A DNA stretch of 64,000 bases from Candidatus Roseilinea sp. (GCA_025998955.1 AP024676.1:2232001-2296000); one strand, 5' to 3'; counted from the stretch's first letter, positions 24,713 to 33,997 are shown. Notes: a model not told the origin generated them from the letters alone. A program made the numbers and translations.

Positions 24713-26482
24713 ATGTTGCTGCGTCTCTACCGGCGCGTCGTGCACAGCGCGACCATCGCCGCACTCTCCTTCGTCGCTTTCGCCTGGCCACCGGCATCGG
24801 CACAGGCACAACCGGCGCTGCCGCCGGCCCGCACCTACAGTTTCGGCGAGCGCGCGATCGAGCAGACCTGGCTACCGCGCCGCGATCCCGCACGATCCAT
24901 GCCCTATCGCGTCGAGGGCATCATCGCCGTTCCGGAAGGCGACGGCCCGTTCCCGGTCATCTTGATCTTCCACGACGCGCACGGCGGCTGCCCGCGCGAT
25001 ACGTCCATCGCCGAGTTGGCGCTGGAGCGCTGGCCGTGCAAGCCTCACGAGGAGCGCCGCAACGATGCCGGCATGGTCTACCTGGCACGCGCGCTGGCCG
25101 CGCGCGGCTACGTCGCGGTTGTGCCTAACCTCAACGCCGTCTACGCCGCCGCCTATGGCTCGGTCGGGCCGGAGCTGCAGCGCTATCCGGCCGTGCTCGA
25201 CGCGCACCTGGGCGGCTTGGTCGCCGCCAACCGCAGGCGCGTCGAGGCGTTCGACATCTCGCTGGTCGGCAAACTCGACTTTGCGCGCATCGGCATCGTG
25301 GCGCACGGGCACGGCGCGCTGCTGGCCATGCAGAGCGCCCGCGCGCGGCAAGGGCGACCGCGCAGCAATTCGGCCGATGGGCCGCTCGCCGCCGTCTTGT
25401 TGGTCGCGCCGCTGTATTCGCTGGAGGGCGACGCCGACGCGCCGCTCGGCGTGATCTTGCCGGCGTGCGACGGCAGCGTGCCCGACTTGAGCGGCCAGGG
25501 ATATTACGAAGATGCCCGGTTGGCGCGCGACCGAAGGCACTTCGCGTCGTCGGTGTATCTGATCGGCGCCAACCACAACGCCTTTAACGAGGTTGCGCCC
25601 CAGGACGCCTTCGAGGTGCCTACACCGGTCACCGGTTGTCAAGCAAACAGCGCGCGCCTTGCGCCACACCACCAGCGCGACTTCCTGGCGCGCTACGCGC
25701 CCGACTTTTTCGACGCCGCCATGAGTGCGCCTACGGCTTCGCTGAACGGCGCCCCGGCGTCGCGCGCCGGCTTGAACCCACTCGACCCCGCGCCGGCCAG
25801 CCTGTATGGCCTGCCCGTGCGCACGGCGCTGTCGCTCGGTACAGCCGACCGCGCCATCGTCGTCCGGCCACTTACGCGCGACGATTTGAGTTTCAACGGC
25901 TTCGGCGGCTATGCGTTACGCGGCAATGCCAGTCACCTGGATTTTTGCGCCTACCGCCAACCGTGCATGCGCTGGGCCATCCAGCCCGGTAACCCATCAC
26001 AGGTGCGCTTCTCGTGGACCGACCTCGCCGGAGCGAGTTGGACGTTGCCGCTGGGTGAACCGGCGACAGATCTCTCGGCCTTCACCAGCCTGCATCTGCG
26101 CGCCGTACTCGATCCCACCGACTACCTCAACGTCCACCGCGAGCCGGTGACGCTCACGCTGACGCTGACCGATGCCGCCGGCCGTAGCGCCAGCGTGCAG
26201 CTCAATGACTCCACCACACCGGCGCTCGCCTATCCCTCCGGCGAAGTGAACCGGCAGGTGTGGGGCTGGATCGGGCACGCCTACCTTGGCTCGGTGCGCG
26301 TGCGGTTGGCCGAGTTCGCCGGCGTGGACCTGACGCGGGTGCAAGCGCTCGACATCGGCGTCGCCGGCGCGCGCAGCGGCTCAGTGCTCATCGCCGACGT
26401 CGAATTTCTCCGCGTCACCCTGGCGCCGCAGGGCCAACGGCTCGGCGTGCATGAGGCGCCGACGCAGCAACCGCGCCTCTGA
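24713..26482 (+). CDS. Secreted alpha/beta-hydrolase-like protein with a replaced nucleophile
   Basis: 589 aa with an N-terminal signal peptide (RRVVHSATIAALSF, cleavage probably after ASAQA near 32). An alpha/beta hydrolase core follows: FPVILIFHDAHGG (oxyanion strand) and IGIVAHGHGALLAM at 194-207. In that elbow the G-x-S-x-G serine position is Gly199, so standard esterase chemistry looks lost. A C-terminal beta-sandwich-like region (about 400-575; LHLRAVLDPTDYL, VLIADVEFLRVT) resembles carbohydrate-binding or galactose-binding-like domains. Function unknown. Its last 102 nt overlap the convergent membrane-protein gene. Confidence 0.7.
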   Translation: MLLRLYRRVVHSATIAALSFVAFAWPPASAQAQPALPPARTYSFGERAIEQTWLPRRDPARSMPYRVEGIIAVPEGDGPFPVILIFHDAHGGCPRDTSIAELALERWPCKPHEERRNDAGMVYLARALAARGYVAVVPNLNAVYAAAYGSVGPELQRYPAVLDAHLGGLVAANRRRVEAFDISLVGKLDFARIGIVAHGHGALLAMQSARARQGRPRSNSADGPLAAVLLVAPLYSLEGDADAPLGVILPACDGSVPDLSGQGYYEDARLARDRRHFASSVYLIGANHNAFNEVAPQDAFEVPTPVTGCQANSARLAPHHQRDFLARYAPDFFDAAMSAPTASLNGAPASRAGLNPLDPAPASLYGLPVRTALSLGTADRAIVVRPLTRDDLSFNGFGGYALRGNASHLDFCAYRQPCMRWAIQPGNPSQVRFSWTDLAGASWTLPLGEPATDLSAFTSLHLRAVLDPTDYLNVHREPVTLTLTLTDAAGRSASVQLNDSTTPALAYPSGEVNRQVWGWIGHAYLGSVRVRLAEFAGVDLTRVQALDIGVAGARSGSVLIADVEFLRVTLAPQGQRLGVHEAPTQQPRL

Positions 26483-27136
26483 ACGCATGCCGATCCGGCG
26501 CGTGGGCCGGCCTTCGCTCTCCGGTGCGTTGGAGGGGCCGTAGGGCTGCAGGCCGGTGAGGCGGTGAAAGACCCGGTCGCGCACGGCCACGATCGGCCGG
26601 CCCACGGTGCGGTTCAAGATCAGCAACAACACCCACCCTAGGCCGACGCACACCAACGCCTGCAGCCAGCCGATCTCGAACACGGCCTGCACCATCACCA
26701 GGGTGATCAGGAAGCTCCAAGCATAGAGGATGCGGGTGAGGATGATGCCGATATACGGGATGAGGATGAAGAAGCCAAACACGAACGGCGCACTGCCCAG
26801 CAGAATGGCCAGCGCGCCAATGCCGATCGGCCGGTCTGCGCCAAAGGCGAAGGTCGCCACGAACCAGATCACTACTGACCAGATAGCGAGGTTGATGACG
26901 TAGATGACGGCGTTCAGCACCAGCGTAATAGCAAAGCGCACTTTCGAGACGCGGTTGAGGAATAACACTACGCTTTGTCCCAGCAGCAACGAGAGGCCGG
27001 CGAGGAATGCCACGGTGAGCACGACGGCGATGGACTCGGGCTCGGTCGAGACGAAGCGCGCCGCCTCGGCATTGAAGCCGAGGGCCAACCAGATGGCTTC
27101 CCACACATGGGCGATGAAGCGTTCGAGGGCGCTCAT
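26381..27136 (-). CDS. Multi-pass integral membrane protein, unknown function
   Basis: 251 aa from ATG 27136; the upstream in-frame extension is encoded by a heptad repeat array and is not credible as protein. About five hydrophobic segments lie between residues 35 and 175 (LTVAFLAGLSLLLG, VLNAVIYVINLAIWSVVIWF, LAILLGSAPFVFGFFIL, and two more). The pattern resembles Yip1-like membrane proteins, but this is only topology. The basic C-terminal tail overlaps the end of the convergent gene by 102 nt. Confidence 0.65.
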   Translation of the reverse strand: MSALERFIAHVWEAIWLALGFNAEAARFVSTEPESIAVVLTVAFLAGLSLLLGQSVVLFLNRVSKVRFAITLVLNAVIYVINLAIWSVVIWFVATFAFGADRPIGIGALAILLGSAPFVFGFFILIPYIGIILTRILYAWSFLITLVMVQAVFEIGWLQALVCVGLGWVLLLILNRTVGRPIVAVRDRVFHRLTGLQPYGPSNAPESEGRPTRRIGMRSEARLLRRRLMHAEPLALRRQGDAEKFDVGDEH

Positions 27137-27184
27137 GAGCTTGTCTTGCGTCCTGCGTCCTACGTCTTGCGTTTTACGCTTTAC
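27137..27184. repeat. Heptad-phased word array (locus D)
   Basis: Seven-nt words of the form tcttgcg, tcctgcg, tcctacg, tcttgcg, ttttacg, ctttacc follow each other without gaps from 27141. Only one orientation is seen here. It fills the spacer upstream of the membrane-protein start. Confidence 0.6.
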
Positions 27185-27200
27185 CCGCCGCCGACGTATA

Positions 27201-28259
27201 TCAGACCTGGGCAAGTTGTTCAAGCGCGCGGCGCGCGGCTTGGGGCGACAACGTCGCATCTGGGCGGACGACCTGCTGCACCATCTCTGTCAACGCGGCG
27301 TTCACCGGTGTCGGCACGCCCAGTCGGCGCCCGGCCTCGGCAATCGCGCCGTTCAACACGTCCACTTCGGACCGGCCGGATCGGTCGGCTGCGTCGTAGT
27401 AGAGCGACGGATATTTGTCACCGCGGCCCTTGGCGACCCGGCGCGATAACAACGCCTGCAGCGCCGAATCCGGCAGCAACCTAAGCGCAAGCGCCAGCAT
27501 GCGCGCGGGATGGCCCGGCAGGTTAACCGCGACAATCGGCGGCGTGTGCGCTTTCATCACCGCCAGGGCCTCGCGCAGCATGCGCATCTCCAGCGCGAAG
27601 AGCTGACGGTCGCTGTAGATCTCGGCCACGGGCACGCCCAACAGCGCGCTGGTGGCGTTACCCATGATATTGAGTAACAACTTCGACCATTTCATAGCGC
27701 GCCAATCGGCATAGGTCTTCAGGCTGAGCAACGGCGCACGCGACAGCGCATGCGCAACCGGTTGCCACGACCGATTCGGCGAGAGCGCCGCCAGACCAAC
27801 GCCGCCGCCCAACCGCTCCAGGCGCACCGCAGCCGGCCCTTCGACCGAGATCGGACTGGTCAACGTCGCGGCAAGCGTGCGCTGCTCACCAAACGCCGCC
27901 GCCAGCTTCTCTTCGCTCCCCACCCCATTCTGGAAAGCGACGAGCAGCGCCCCGGACAATCCATCCTGACAACTCTGCAGCTCGGCGATGGCCTGATCGA
28001 GCGCATACGCCTTCATGCACAACAGCACGGCGTCATAGGTCAGCGGCGGGCGCTGCAGCGCCTCGGCCAGATCGGTCGCCACATCTACATCGCGCAGGCG
28101 CCAGGTCTCGCCGCCGGGCAACGTGACGTGAATGCCCTGTGCGCAAGCTGCCTGTGCAAACGGCATGCGGCCGACGAACGTGACCGTTTGGCGGGCCATG
28201 ATTAGGTTCGCCCCGATCCATGTGCCGACTGCGCCTGCACCGAATATCAAGAATCGCAT
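27201..28259 (-). CDS. panE: 2-dehydropantoate 2-reductase (ketopantoate reductase family)
   Basis: 352 aa from ATG 28259, 2 nt after the upstream gene's stop. NADP site MRFLIFGAGAVGTWIGANL; LLCMKAYALDQAI with the family Lys; VAFQNGVGSEEKL; and the catalytic region MKWSKLLLNIMGNATSALLG, then GDKYPSLYYDAADR near the C terminus. It reduces 2-dehydropantoate to pantoate for CoA synthesis, although this family also has members acting on other 2-oxoacids. No other pantothenate gene is nearby, so the symbol is tentative. Confidence 0.85.
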   Translation of the reverse strand: MRFLIFGAGAVGTWIGANLIMARQTVTFVGRMPFAQAACAQGIHVTLPGGETWRLRDVDVATDLAEALQRPPLTYDAVLLCMKAYALDQAIAELQSCQDGLSGALLVAFQNGVGSEEKLAAAFGEQRTLAATLTSPISVEGPAAVRLERLGGGVGLAALSPNRSWQPVAHALSRAPLLSLKTYADWRAMKWSKLLLNIMGNATSALLGVPVAEIYSDRQLFALEMRMLREALAVMKAHTPPIVAVNLPGHPARMLALALRLLPDSALQALLSRRVAKGRGDKYPSLYYDAADRSGRSEVDVLNGAIAEAGRRLGVPTPVNAALTEMVQQVVRPDATLSPQAARRALEQLAQV

Positions 28260-28261
28260 GA

Positions 28262-30277
28262 TCACTCGATCCTCAACACTACGTGATCGGACACCGGCCG
28301 GCCTTCGGCATCTAGCAGCCTGACGTTCTGCAGTTGCGGGTAGAGGTATGCGCCCATGTGCAGCACGTAGGGTTTCGCCGGCGCACCCGCAGGTATCGGG
28401 ATGGCGAAGTGGTGCAGCAGGATATCGCCGGCCCGCCAGTTTGACGGATGGATGCCGCCGCCGTCGAGCGCCGCGAACTTTTGATCGCCATGATACAGGT
28501 GGTTGAACCAGTGGTAATCTACGCCGGGCGCAGCTTCGCGGAAGACACGCAGGTAATAGTCCAGCTGTAGCGTGCCGCTGCCGGTTACGCGATAGCCCAG
28601 CATGCCCACGCCATTCTCCCACTGCGCCGGTCGCTCGACCAGCAATCCCAACTGCGCGCGATTCACGCGCACGTAGATATAGGCCGCATCGCTGCCGGCG
28701 CGGAGCGGGATAGTCTGCACCGTCGCGTCGGCGTCGGCATGTTGCATCAAGCGGTCGAGCGCATCGCGCGCCGCCGGCGTGATGATGTATTGCGCCGCAT
28801 CCTCGCGCAGGATCAAGCCGGCGTTGGCGTCGGCGAAGCGATGCGGCACGTCGGCCAGCAGCACGTCCATCACCGTCGCCGGCTCGTTCACGCTGGGGTC
28901 GCCACCGGGCGCGATGATGACGACGTCAGGCGCCTGGCCGGCGCGGATAGCGTCGCGCGCGCGCTGCACCACATCGAGCGCGCTCCGCAGCGGCGGTCCA
29001 TAGCCGCCCGCGCCGGTGTCGTAGCGCTGGATGAACTCTGTGAAGCGCAGCGTGGTGAAGAGTTGCCAGCCGGTGATGAGCACGACGGCGAGCACGCCGG
29101 CGCAAGCCGGTGCGCGTTGCGCGATGGAAGCGATGGTGTGGTTGGTGTCGCCGGTATCGGTGGCGTCATCGGTGTCGGCAGCGCGGTGTGCGGTGTGTGG
29201 GCGGGCGAGGCGAATGGCGATGTCCAGCCCCAAGGCCATCACGACGAAGGACGCGGGATAGAACGCCGTGAAGTAGTGGAGCTGTAGCGGGCGAGACGTG
29301 CGGATTTGCAGCGCGATGGGCAAGACCAGCCACACCAGGAGCACGGCAACCGTCGCTGCGGGATACACCGGCGGCCGGCGCGCGAGCTGCCCAACCAACA
29401 TGCTTGCGCCGACGACCAACAGCGCCATCTGCATCGCGTCAATCCATGCAAGCGCCGCCGGCGTTTGCTCACGCCACAGGGGGAACGCGCCGCCGGTCAG
29501 GTCGCTCAGGTGCGTCCCACCGCTCAGCCACAACGTGAAGCGCAGCGCGTCGAGCGAGACCGTCGCCGGGCCGGAGGTTGCGCCGAGCAAGCCGCGCACG
29601 TTGCGAAACTCCTGGCCGGCATCGAACCCCAGGTAAGCACCGGCCAGCGCAACCAACGGCAGCGCTCCCACGAAGCCGGGTATCGGCCGCAACGTCGTGC
29701 GCCCGATCAGCGGGGCAACCAGCGCGACCGGGATGAGGTAGAGGGCGGCCAGGTGCGAGCCGACGCTGAGCGCCAGTCCCCAGCCAGCAATCGCCCAGCC
29801 CCACGGGTTGCGCCTCCGGATGGCCTCGAGCAGCCCGAACAACAGCAGCGTGGAGAACATCGGCATCGGCGCCAGCCAGGTGCGACGGGCGAACTGTACC
29901 GCCCACGGCGCGACGGCAAATAGCAGGCAAGCGACGAACGCGACGCGGGGGCTGAACAGGCGCCGGCACAGCCACCAGCACAGGCCGATCGCCACGAGGT
30001 CGAGCAGGGCGCGATAGGCGGCGATGACCATGAAATCGCGCGTGAACATATAGGGCAACGCCAATAGATACAAATAGACCGGTGGGTGGTTGGCCACGCT
30101 GCCGCTGAACGGCGCAACCGGTAGCCAGTTGCCCCGCGTAATGCTCAGCGCCAGTTGCGGCGCAGATGCCTCGTCGAACCGCACGTCAATCAGGTCAAGG
30201 CGATGCAGCCGTAGGAATGCTGCTAGCCCCATCACCAGGATGAAGGCGAACCATTCGGCGCGTCGGGAGGGGGTCAT
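28262..30277 (-). CDS. GT-C glycosyltransferase (ArnT/PMT-like), 671 aa
   Basis: Integral membrane protein with about ten to twelve hydrophobic segments in the first 450 residues. The N-terminal periplasmic loop carries the acidic motif IDVRFDEASAPQLAL, which in ArnT/PMT-type enzymes (GT83/GT39) holds the catalytic Asp/Glu. A soluble C-terminal part follows (about 480-671; beta-rich, ending NVRLLDAEGRPVSDHVVLRIE). It probably transfers a sugar from a polyprenyl-phosphate donor to an extracytoplasmic acceptor. An Asp/Thr-rich low-complexity loop (DDATDTGDTNHT) lies in the middle. Co-transcribed with panE. Confidence 0.82.
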   Translation of the reverse strand: MTPSRRAEWFAFILVMGLAAFLRLHRLDLIDVRFDEASAPQLALSITRGNWLPVAPFSGSVANHPPVYLYLLALPYMFTRDFMVIAAYRALLDLVAIGLCWWLCRRLFSPRVAFVACLLFAVAPWAVQFARRTWLAPMPMFSTLLLFGLLEAIRRRNPWGWAIAGWGLALSVGSHLAALYLIPVALVAPLIGRTTLRPIPGFVGALPLVALAGAYLGFDAGQEFRNVRGLLGATSGPATVSLDALRFTLWLSGGTHLSDLTGGAFPLWREQTPAALAWIDAMQMALLVVGASMLVGQLARRPPVYPAATVAVLLVWLVLPIALQIRTSRPLQLHYFTAFYPASFVVMALGLDIAIRLARPHTAHRAADTDDATDTGDTNHTIASIAQRAPACAGVLAVVLITGWQLFTTLRFTEFIQRYDTGAGGYGPPLRSALDVVQRARDAIRAGQAPDVVIIAPGGDPSVNEPATVMDVLLADVPHRFADANAGLILREDAAQYIITPAARDALDRLMQHADADATVQTIPLRAGSDAAYIYVRVNRAQLGLLVERPAQWENGVGMLGYRVTGSGTLQLDYYLRVFREAAPGVDYHWFNHLYHGDQKFAALDGGGIHPSNWRAGDILLHHFAIPIPAGAPAKPYVLHMGAYLYPQLQNVRLLDAEGRPVSDHVVLRIE

Positions 30278-30319
30278 GGTCGCTGGTCGTTAGTTGCTGG
30301 TTGCTGGTCACCGGTTACT
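30278..30319. repeat. Heptad-phased word array, left half (locus C)
   Basis: Six consecutive 7-nt words: ggtcgct, ggtcgtt, agttgct, ggttgct, ggtcacc, ggttact. The last word ends exactly at the IS boundary. The matching reverse-complement half resumes after the IS at 31458. Confidence 0.75.
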
Positions 30320-31454
30320 AACTCACGTTACGCAGCCAGTGTGACGGGCTGCAGCTGGCGCAGGGCGTCAAAAGCTGATTGAACGGCGTGCAGATACAAA
30401 TGCGATTTCAAGGCAAAATGATTCGACTTGGATTTACGCTTGAGCATCTCGAGCTTGATGAACGCACACAAACTGGCAAAGATGTGATTGGTCTGCGTCG
30501 TGACCGTGTGGGCAGGCGAGCGTTCGAGCGCGGCATTCTGCTTGAGCGACTTGTGGAAGGGTTCGATCGTCCATCGTTTTTGATAGAGCGAGGTGATCCC
30601 ATCGTAGGTGAGCGTGGTGTCGCTGGTGACCAGAAACAATACGCCGGTAGAGCCATCTTTGTTTGTAAAGACTTGCTTGGCCAAAAGCAGCGGGAAGCTC
30701 ACATCTTCCAGATACACTGGCCGCACCGTGTTTGGTTCGATCACGACTTCATCCACACGCACGTAGATGCCGTGCCGCTTGTCGTCCGCGCTGAGCGCCA
30801 CCTTGCGATTGGCCTTGAGCGGCATGACAAACTCCTTCTTCAGCTTGTGTTTGACGAAATTCATGTTGTCGGCCGCGGCAAACCACACATCGTTGAGCAC
30901 GTATTTGAAGGGAATCTGGTTGATCACCGCTTGTTGCAGCATCATGCGGTAATACTCATTCTTGGTGATCGGACTTCGGCGCTTGGTCTTGCCACTCTTC
31001 TTGTCCACATACTGCTCGGTCTTGGCGATCAAGCGAAACTCCACTGGCAACGACAGCCCCCGACTGGGCACGTGATACAGCGCCGTCATCAGGTTGATGC
31101 CTTTGATCACCTCGCCGCTGGTGTGATCATAGTGCCAGCACACGATGTCGTTCTCGTCGCTGTAGGGTTTCTCGCTGATCGTGTCGTCCACGATCAGCAC
31201 CCCATCCTCACTTTGAATCTGCCGCACAAATCGCTTCGTCACCTGCCACAACGCCGCCCCGCCGCGCTGTTGGCCGCTCAGCCAGCGGGTGATTTGGTCA
31301 TGGCTGACGCTCCCTTCGACCACTTGACCCAACCCGGTTGCCGTGGCCTGTCCAAACGTGCACAACAGATAATCGCTATACAGGTCAAGCAAGTCTTGTG
31401 TCATGTCGCCATTCTATGGTCGCGCAGTCAGTTCGCGACTGCGTAACGTGAGTT
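30320..31454 (-). mobile_element. IS4/IS701-like insertion sequence, about 1135 bp
   Basis: The terminal inverted repeats share 17 identical bases: TAACTCACGTTACGCAG at 30319-30335 and its reverse complement at 31439-31455. The element carries one transposase gene. The flanks show a possible 3-nt duplication ACT (30317-30319 and 31455-31457); because the outer bases are palindromic the exact boundary can shift by one or two bases. It sits at the centre of a heptad array. Confidence 0.8.
30328..31404 (-). CDS. IS4/IS701-like DDE transposase
   Basis: 358 aa, intact. DDE residues: first Asp in VLIVDDTISEKPYSDEN, second Asp in YVLNDVWFAAADN, and Glu in the YREK-like motif YQKRWTIEPFHKSLKQN. These are the features of IS4/IS701-type transposases. 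The gene nearly fills the element between the inverted repeats. No frameshift or stop, so it may still be active. Confidence 0.9.
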   Translation of the reverse strand: MTQDLLDLYSDYLLCTFGQATATGLGQVVEGSVSHDQITRWLSGQQRGGAALWQVTKRFVRQIQSEDGVLIVDDTISEKPYSDENDIVCWHYDHTSGEVIKGINLMTALYHVPSRGLSLPVEFRLIAKTEQYVDKKSGKTKRRSPITKNEYYRMMLQQAVINQIPFKYVLNDVWFAAADNMNFVKHKLKKEFVMPLKANRKVALSADDKRHGIYVRVDEVVIEPNTVRPVYLEDVSFPLLLAKQVFTNKDGSTGVLFLVTSDTTLTYDGITSLYQKRWTIEPFHKSLKQNAALERSPAHTVTTQTNHIFASLCAFIKLEMLKRKSKSNHFALKSHLYLHAVQSAFDALRQLQPVTLAA

Positions 31455-31457
31455 ACT

Positions 31458-31494
31458 AACCACCGGCCACCAGTCACCAGCCATTAGCCACCCC
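31458..31494. repeat. Heptad-phased word array, right half (locus C)
   Basis: Five 7-nt words: aaccacc, ggccacc, agtcacc, agccatt, agccacc. They are approximate reverse complements of the words left of the IS and end next to the PBP stop codon at 31495. Confidence 0.75.
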
Positions 31495-33984
31495 TCACGG
31501 CAACACAGTGATATGCACCGGCTCGCTCTCGATGACGCGGCCATCGCGCAGGCGCGCCCGCGCAACCAACACGTGCCGGCCAGCGCGGAGCTGCCAGAAC
31601 GCGCGGTAGGGTGCCTGATCGAAGCGCGCAATCACCTCGCCGGTCACCAGCGCCACGTCCACGGCGACCACGTCTGCTGTGTCCACGTGTACTTCTAGTG
31701 GCACGCGTTGAACCGACGACGGCAGCTCCTTCGCTGCACGGTAGATCGTGCCGGGATCGGGGCGGATGATGGCGATGTCTTGATGAGTGATGAGCAATGA
31801 TGGGTGATCGTCCCTCATGCCGGGAGCAAGCACGGGCCAACCCTGCGCGCGCGCCCACTCGCGCAACGGCGCCGGCAGGTCGAGCATCACGCGCTCGACG
31901 ATGCGTTCGCGCGGCGTATCCGCGGAAGCCGGCCAGCCGGTCGTCGCATCCACGCGCACGCGACGATGCCAAGTGTCCGCTTGCGTCGGCTGCGTGCCCT
32001 CTAGAAACCACTCCGGGCGGGTCTGGGTGCAATCGGGCGACGGCAGCATGCCGGACGGCGCGCACACTTCGACGCGCACCAGGCCGGGCGGACGCTCGAA
32101 CCAACGCACCGGCAGCGCGCGATGGGCTATCTCCATGAAGTCGTGCCAGATCGGGCCGGCGCCGGTCACGCCGCTGATGCGCTGCATGGGTTGGCCGTCG
32201 GCGTTGCCCACCCACACCCCGGCCACGATCTGGGGTGTATAGCCCACCGTCCAATTGTCACGGAAGTCGGTCGTGGTGCCGGTCTTGACGGCGGCCGGGC
32301 GCGACAGCCTGAGCACGCTCGATTCGCCGAAGGCCGGCGCGCGCGCGGCGTTGTCGGTCAGGATGTCGCTGATCAGCCAGGCAACGCGCGGGTCGAGCAC
32401 GGTATTGCGTGTAGCGTATTGCGCGGGTCGCCGGTAGAGCGTTGCGCCGTTCACAGTCTTGACTTCGAGGACGGCGTAGGGATCAACGCGTTGGCCCTGG
32501 TTGGCGAACGCGCCGTATGCAGCGACCAATTCGAGCAGCCGTACTTCGCCGCCGCCAAGCGTAATCGCCAGCCCATAGTTGTTGGGGTCTTTGAACGAGC
32601 GGATGCCCATCGCGCCGGCCTGGTCGAGCATGGCCGCGATGCCGATGCGCTGCAGCACGCTCACCGCGGCCGTGTTGTTGGAGGTGGCCAACGCCTGGCG
32701 CGCGCTGAGCGGGCCGTAATGCCGGCGATCGTAGTTCACCGGCACATACGGCAATCCCTCGCGGGTGGGGAAGGCCGTGCGCACGTCGTAGATCGGCGTA
32801 GCCGCCGTGAGTTCGCCTTTGGCAAAAGCAGTCGCGTAGGTGATCGGTTTGATGGCGCTGCCGGGCTGGCGCAGCGCAATGGCCGCATTCACCGCGCCGC
32901 TGATCCGGGCGTCGAAGTAATTCGGGCTGCCCACCATGGCCAGAATTTCACCGGTGCGTGGGTCGAGCGCCACCAGCGCGGCGTTATTCGCGTTGTGGCT
33001 CAGGCCAGGCCGTTCGGCTGGGTTCGCCAAACGGCGCAGATGTGCGCGCACGATGTCCTGCGCGGCGTCGTTCAGCGCCAGGTCGAGCGTGGTCGTCACC
33101 ACCAGTCCGCCGCGCACCACCGTATCCACGCCGAACTCGCGCTCTAACCAATGCCGCACGTAGCTCACGAAATGCGGCGCGCGGATCTCGAACGGCGCCG
33201 GCGCATAAGACAGGCGCGCCTGCTTGGCAACCTGCGCCTCGTCCGCACCGATCATGTCGTTCTTCACCATCAGGTCGAGCACGATGGCTTGGCGGCGCTT
33301 GGCCAGCGCCGGATCGTTGAATGGGTCGTAGGCGACGGGTGACTGCGGCAAGCCGGCCAGCAGCGCGCATTCGGCCAGGTCCAGTTCGCTCACCGACCTG
33401 CCGAAGTAGGTGCGCGCGGCGGCCTCAACCCCATAAGCCAAGTTGCCGTAATAGACCTGGTTCAGGTAGAGCGCCAGCACTTCATCCTTCGAGTAGCGCT
33501 GCGCGATCTGCCATGCCAGCAGTGACTCACGCAGCTTGCGCAGCAGCGTGCGTTGGCTGCGCTCATCGGGGTCGAGCAGCAACATGCGGGCGAGCTGCTG
33601 GGTGATGGTGCTGCCGCCGGCCAGTGCTTCGCCGCCGCGCAGGTTGATCCACAGCGCACGGGCGATGCCGACGAGATCTACGCCGGGGTTGTCGTAGAAG
33701 CTGGCATCTTCGACGGCAATCGTCGCCTGGCGCAAGCGCAGCGGGATGCGTTCGAGTGGGATCGGCGTGTGGCGTCCGCCGCTCAAGCTGCGTGGATCGA
33801 AGATCTCATACAGCAGCCGGCCGTGGCGATCCAGGATGCGCGTGCTGGGCGTCTGGGTGCGTCGGTAGAGCTGGCTCACATCCGGCAGCGTGAACCACAG
33901 CGCAGCAAAGGCCGCCAACGGCGCAACGACGGCGATGACCAGCAAAATGATCAACGCGCGTCTGAGCCGCAAACGACGGAGCAT
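31495..33984 (-). CDS. Bifunctional class A penicillin-binding protein (PBP1C-like)
   Basis: 829 aa from ATG 33984; ATG 33993 lies inside the -10 box. An N-terminal membrane anchor (ALIILLVIAVVAPLAAFAALW) is followed by a GT51 transglycosylase (VEDASFYDNPG, GGSTITQQLARML, RKLRESLLAWQI) and a transpeptidase with GSAIKPITY (SxxK), ATSNNTAA (SxN) and VKTGTTTDFRDN (KTG). A C-terminal PBP1C-type domain ends the protein. It polymerises and cross-links peptidoglycan. A segment near residue 728 (MRDDHPSLLITHQDIAIIR) is encoded by a heptad repeat array and is probably an in-frame intrusion. Confidence 0.92.
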   Translation of the reverse strand: MLRRLRLRRALIILLVIAVVAPLAAFAALWFTLPDVSQLYRRTQTPSTRILDRHGRLLYEIFDPRSLSGGRHTPIPLERIPLRLRQATIAVEDASFYDNPGVDLVGIARALWINLRGGEALAGGSTITQQLARMLLLDPDERSQRTLLRKLRESLLAWQIAQRYSKDEVLALYLNQVYYGNLAYGVEAAARTYFGRSVSELDLAECALLAGLPQSPVAYDPFNDPALAKRRQAIVLDLMVKNDMIGADEAQVAKQARLSYAPAPFEIRAPHFVSYVRHWLEREFGVDTVVRGGLVVTTTLDLALNDAAQDIVRAHLRRLANPAERPGLSHNANNAALVALDPRTGEILAMVGSPNYFDARISGAVNAAIALRQPGSAIKPITYATAFAKGELTAATPIYDVRTAFPTREGLPYVPVNYDRRHYGPLSARQALATSNNTAAVSVLQRIGIAAMLDQAGAMGIRSFKDPNNYGLAITLGGGEVRLLELVAAYGAFANQGQRVDPYAVLEVKTVNGATLYRRPAQYATRNTVLDPRVAWLISDILTDNAARAPAFGESSVLRLSRPAAVKTGTTTDFRDNWTVGYTPQIVAGVWVGNADGQPMQRISGVTGAGPIWHDFMEIAHRALPVRWFERPPGLVRVEVCAPSGMLPSPDCTQTRPEWFLEGTQPTQADTWHRRVRVDATTGWPASADTPRERIVERVMLDLPAPLREWARAQGWPVLAPGMRDDHPSLLITHQDIAIIRPDPGTIYRAAKELPSSVQRVPLEVHVDTADVVAVDVALVTGEVIARFDQAPYRAFWQLRAGRHVLVARARLRDGRVIESEPVHITVLP
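31775..31815. repeat. Heptad-phased words inside the PBP coding region
   Basis: Words tgatgag, tgatgag, caatgat, gggtgat follow each other at 7-nt spacing from 31781. The same GAT-type word builds the spacer array at 37393. The frame of the PBP is kept. Confidence 0.5.
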
Positions 33985-33991
33985 CGCGCAC

Positions 33992-33997
33992 ATAGTA
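33992..33997 (-). promoter_or_regulatory. -10 box of the PBP gene
   Basis: Minus-strand TACTAT, 7 nt before ATG 33984, without a Shine-Dalgarno sequence. The divergent glycosyltransferase has a GATAAT at 34002-34007, 12 nt before its own ATG. The two promoters therefore overlap in a very short intergenic gap. Confidence 0.4.

Noticed and set aside
30379-31446. Plus-strand frame of 355 codons across the IS4-like element
   Set aside because: It is the antisense of the intact transposase, which has all DDE residues.
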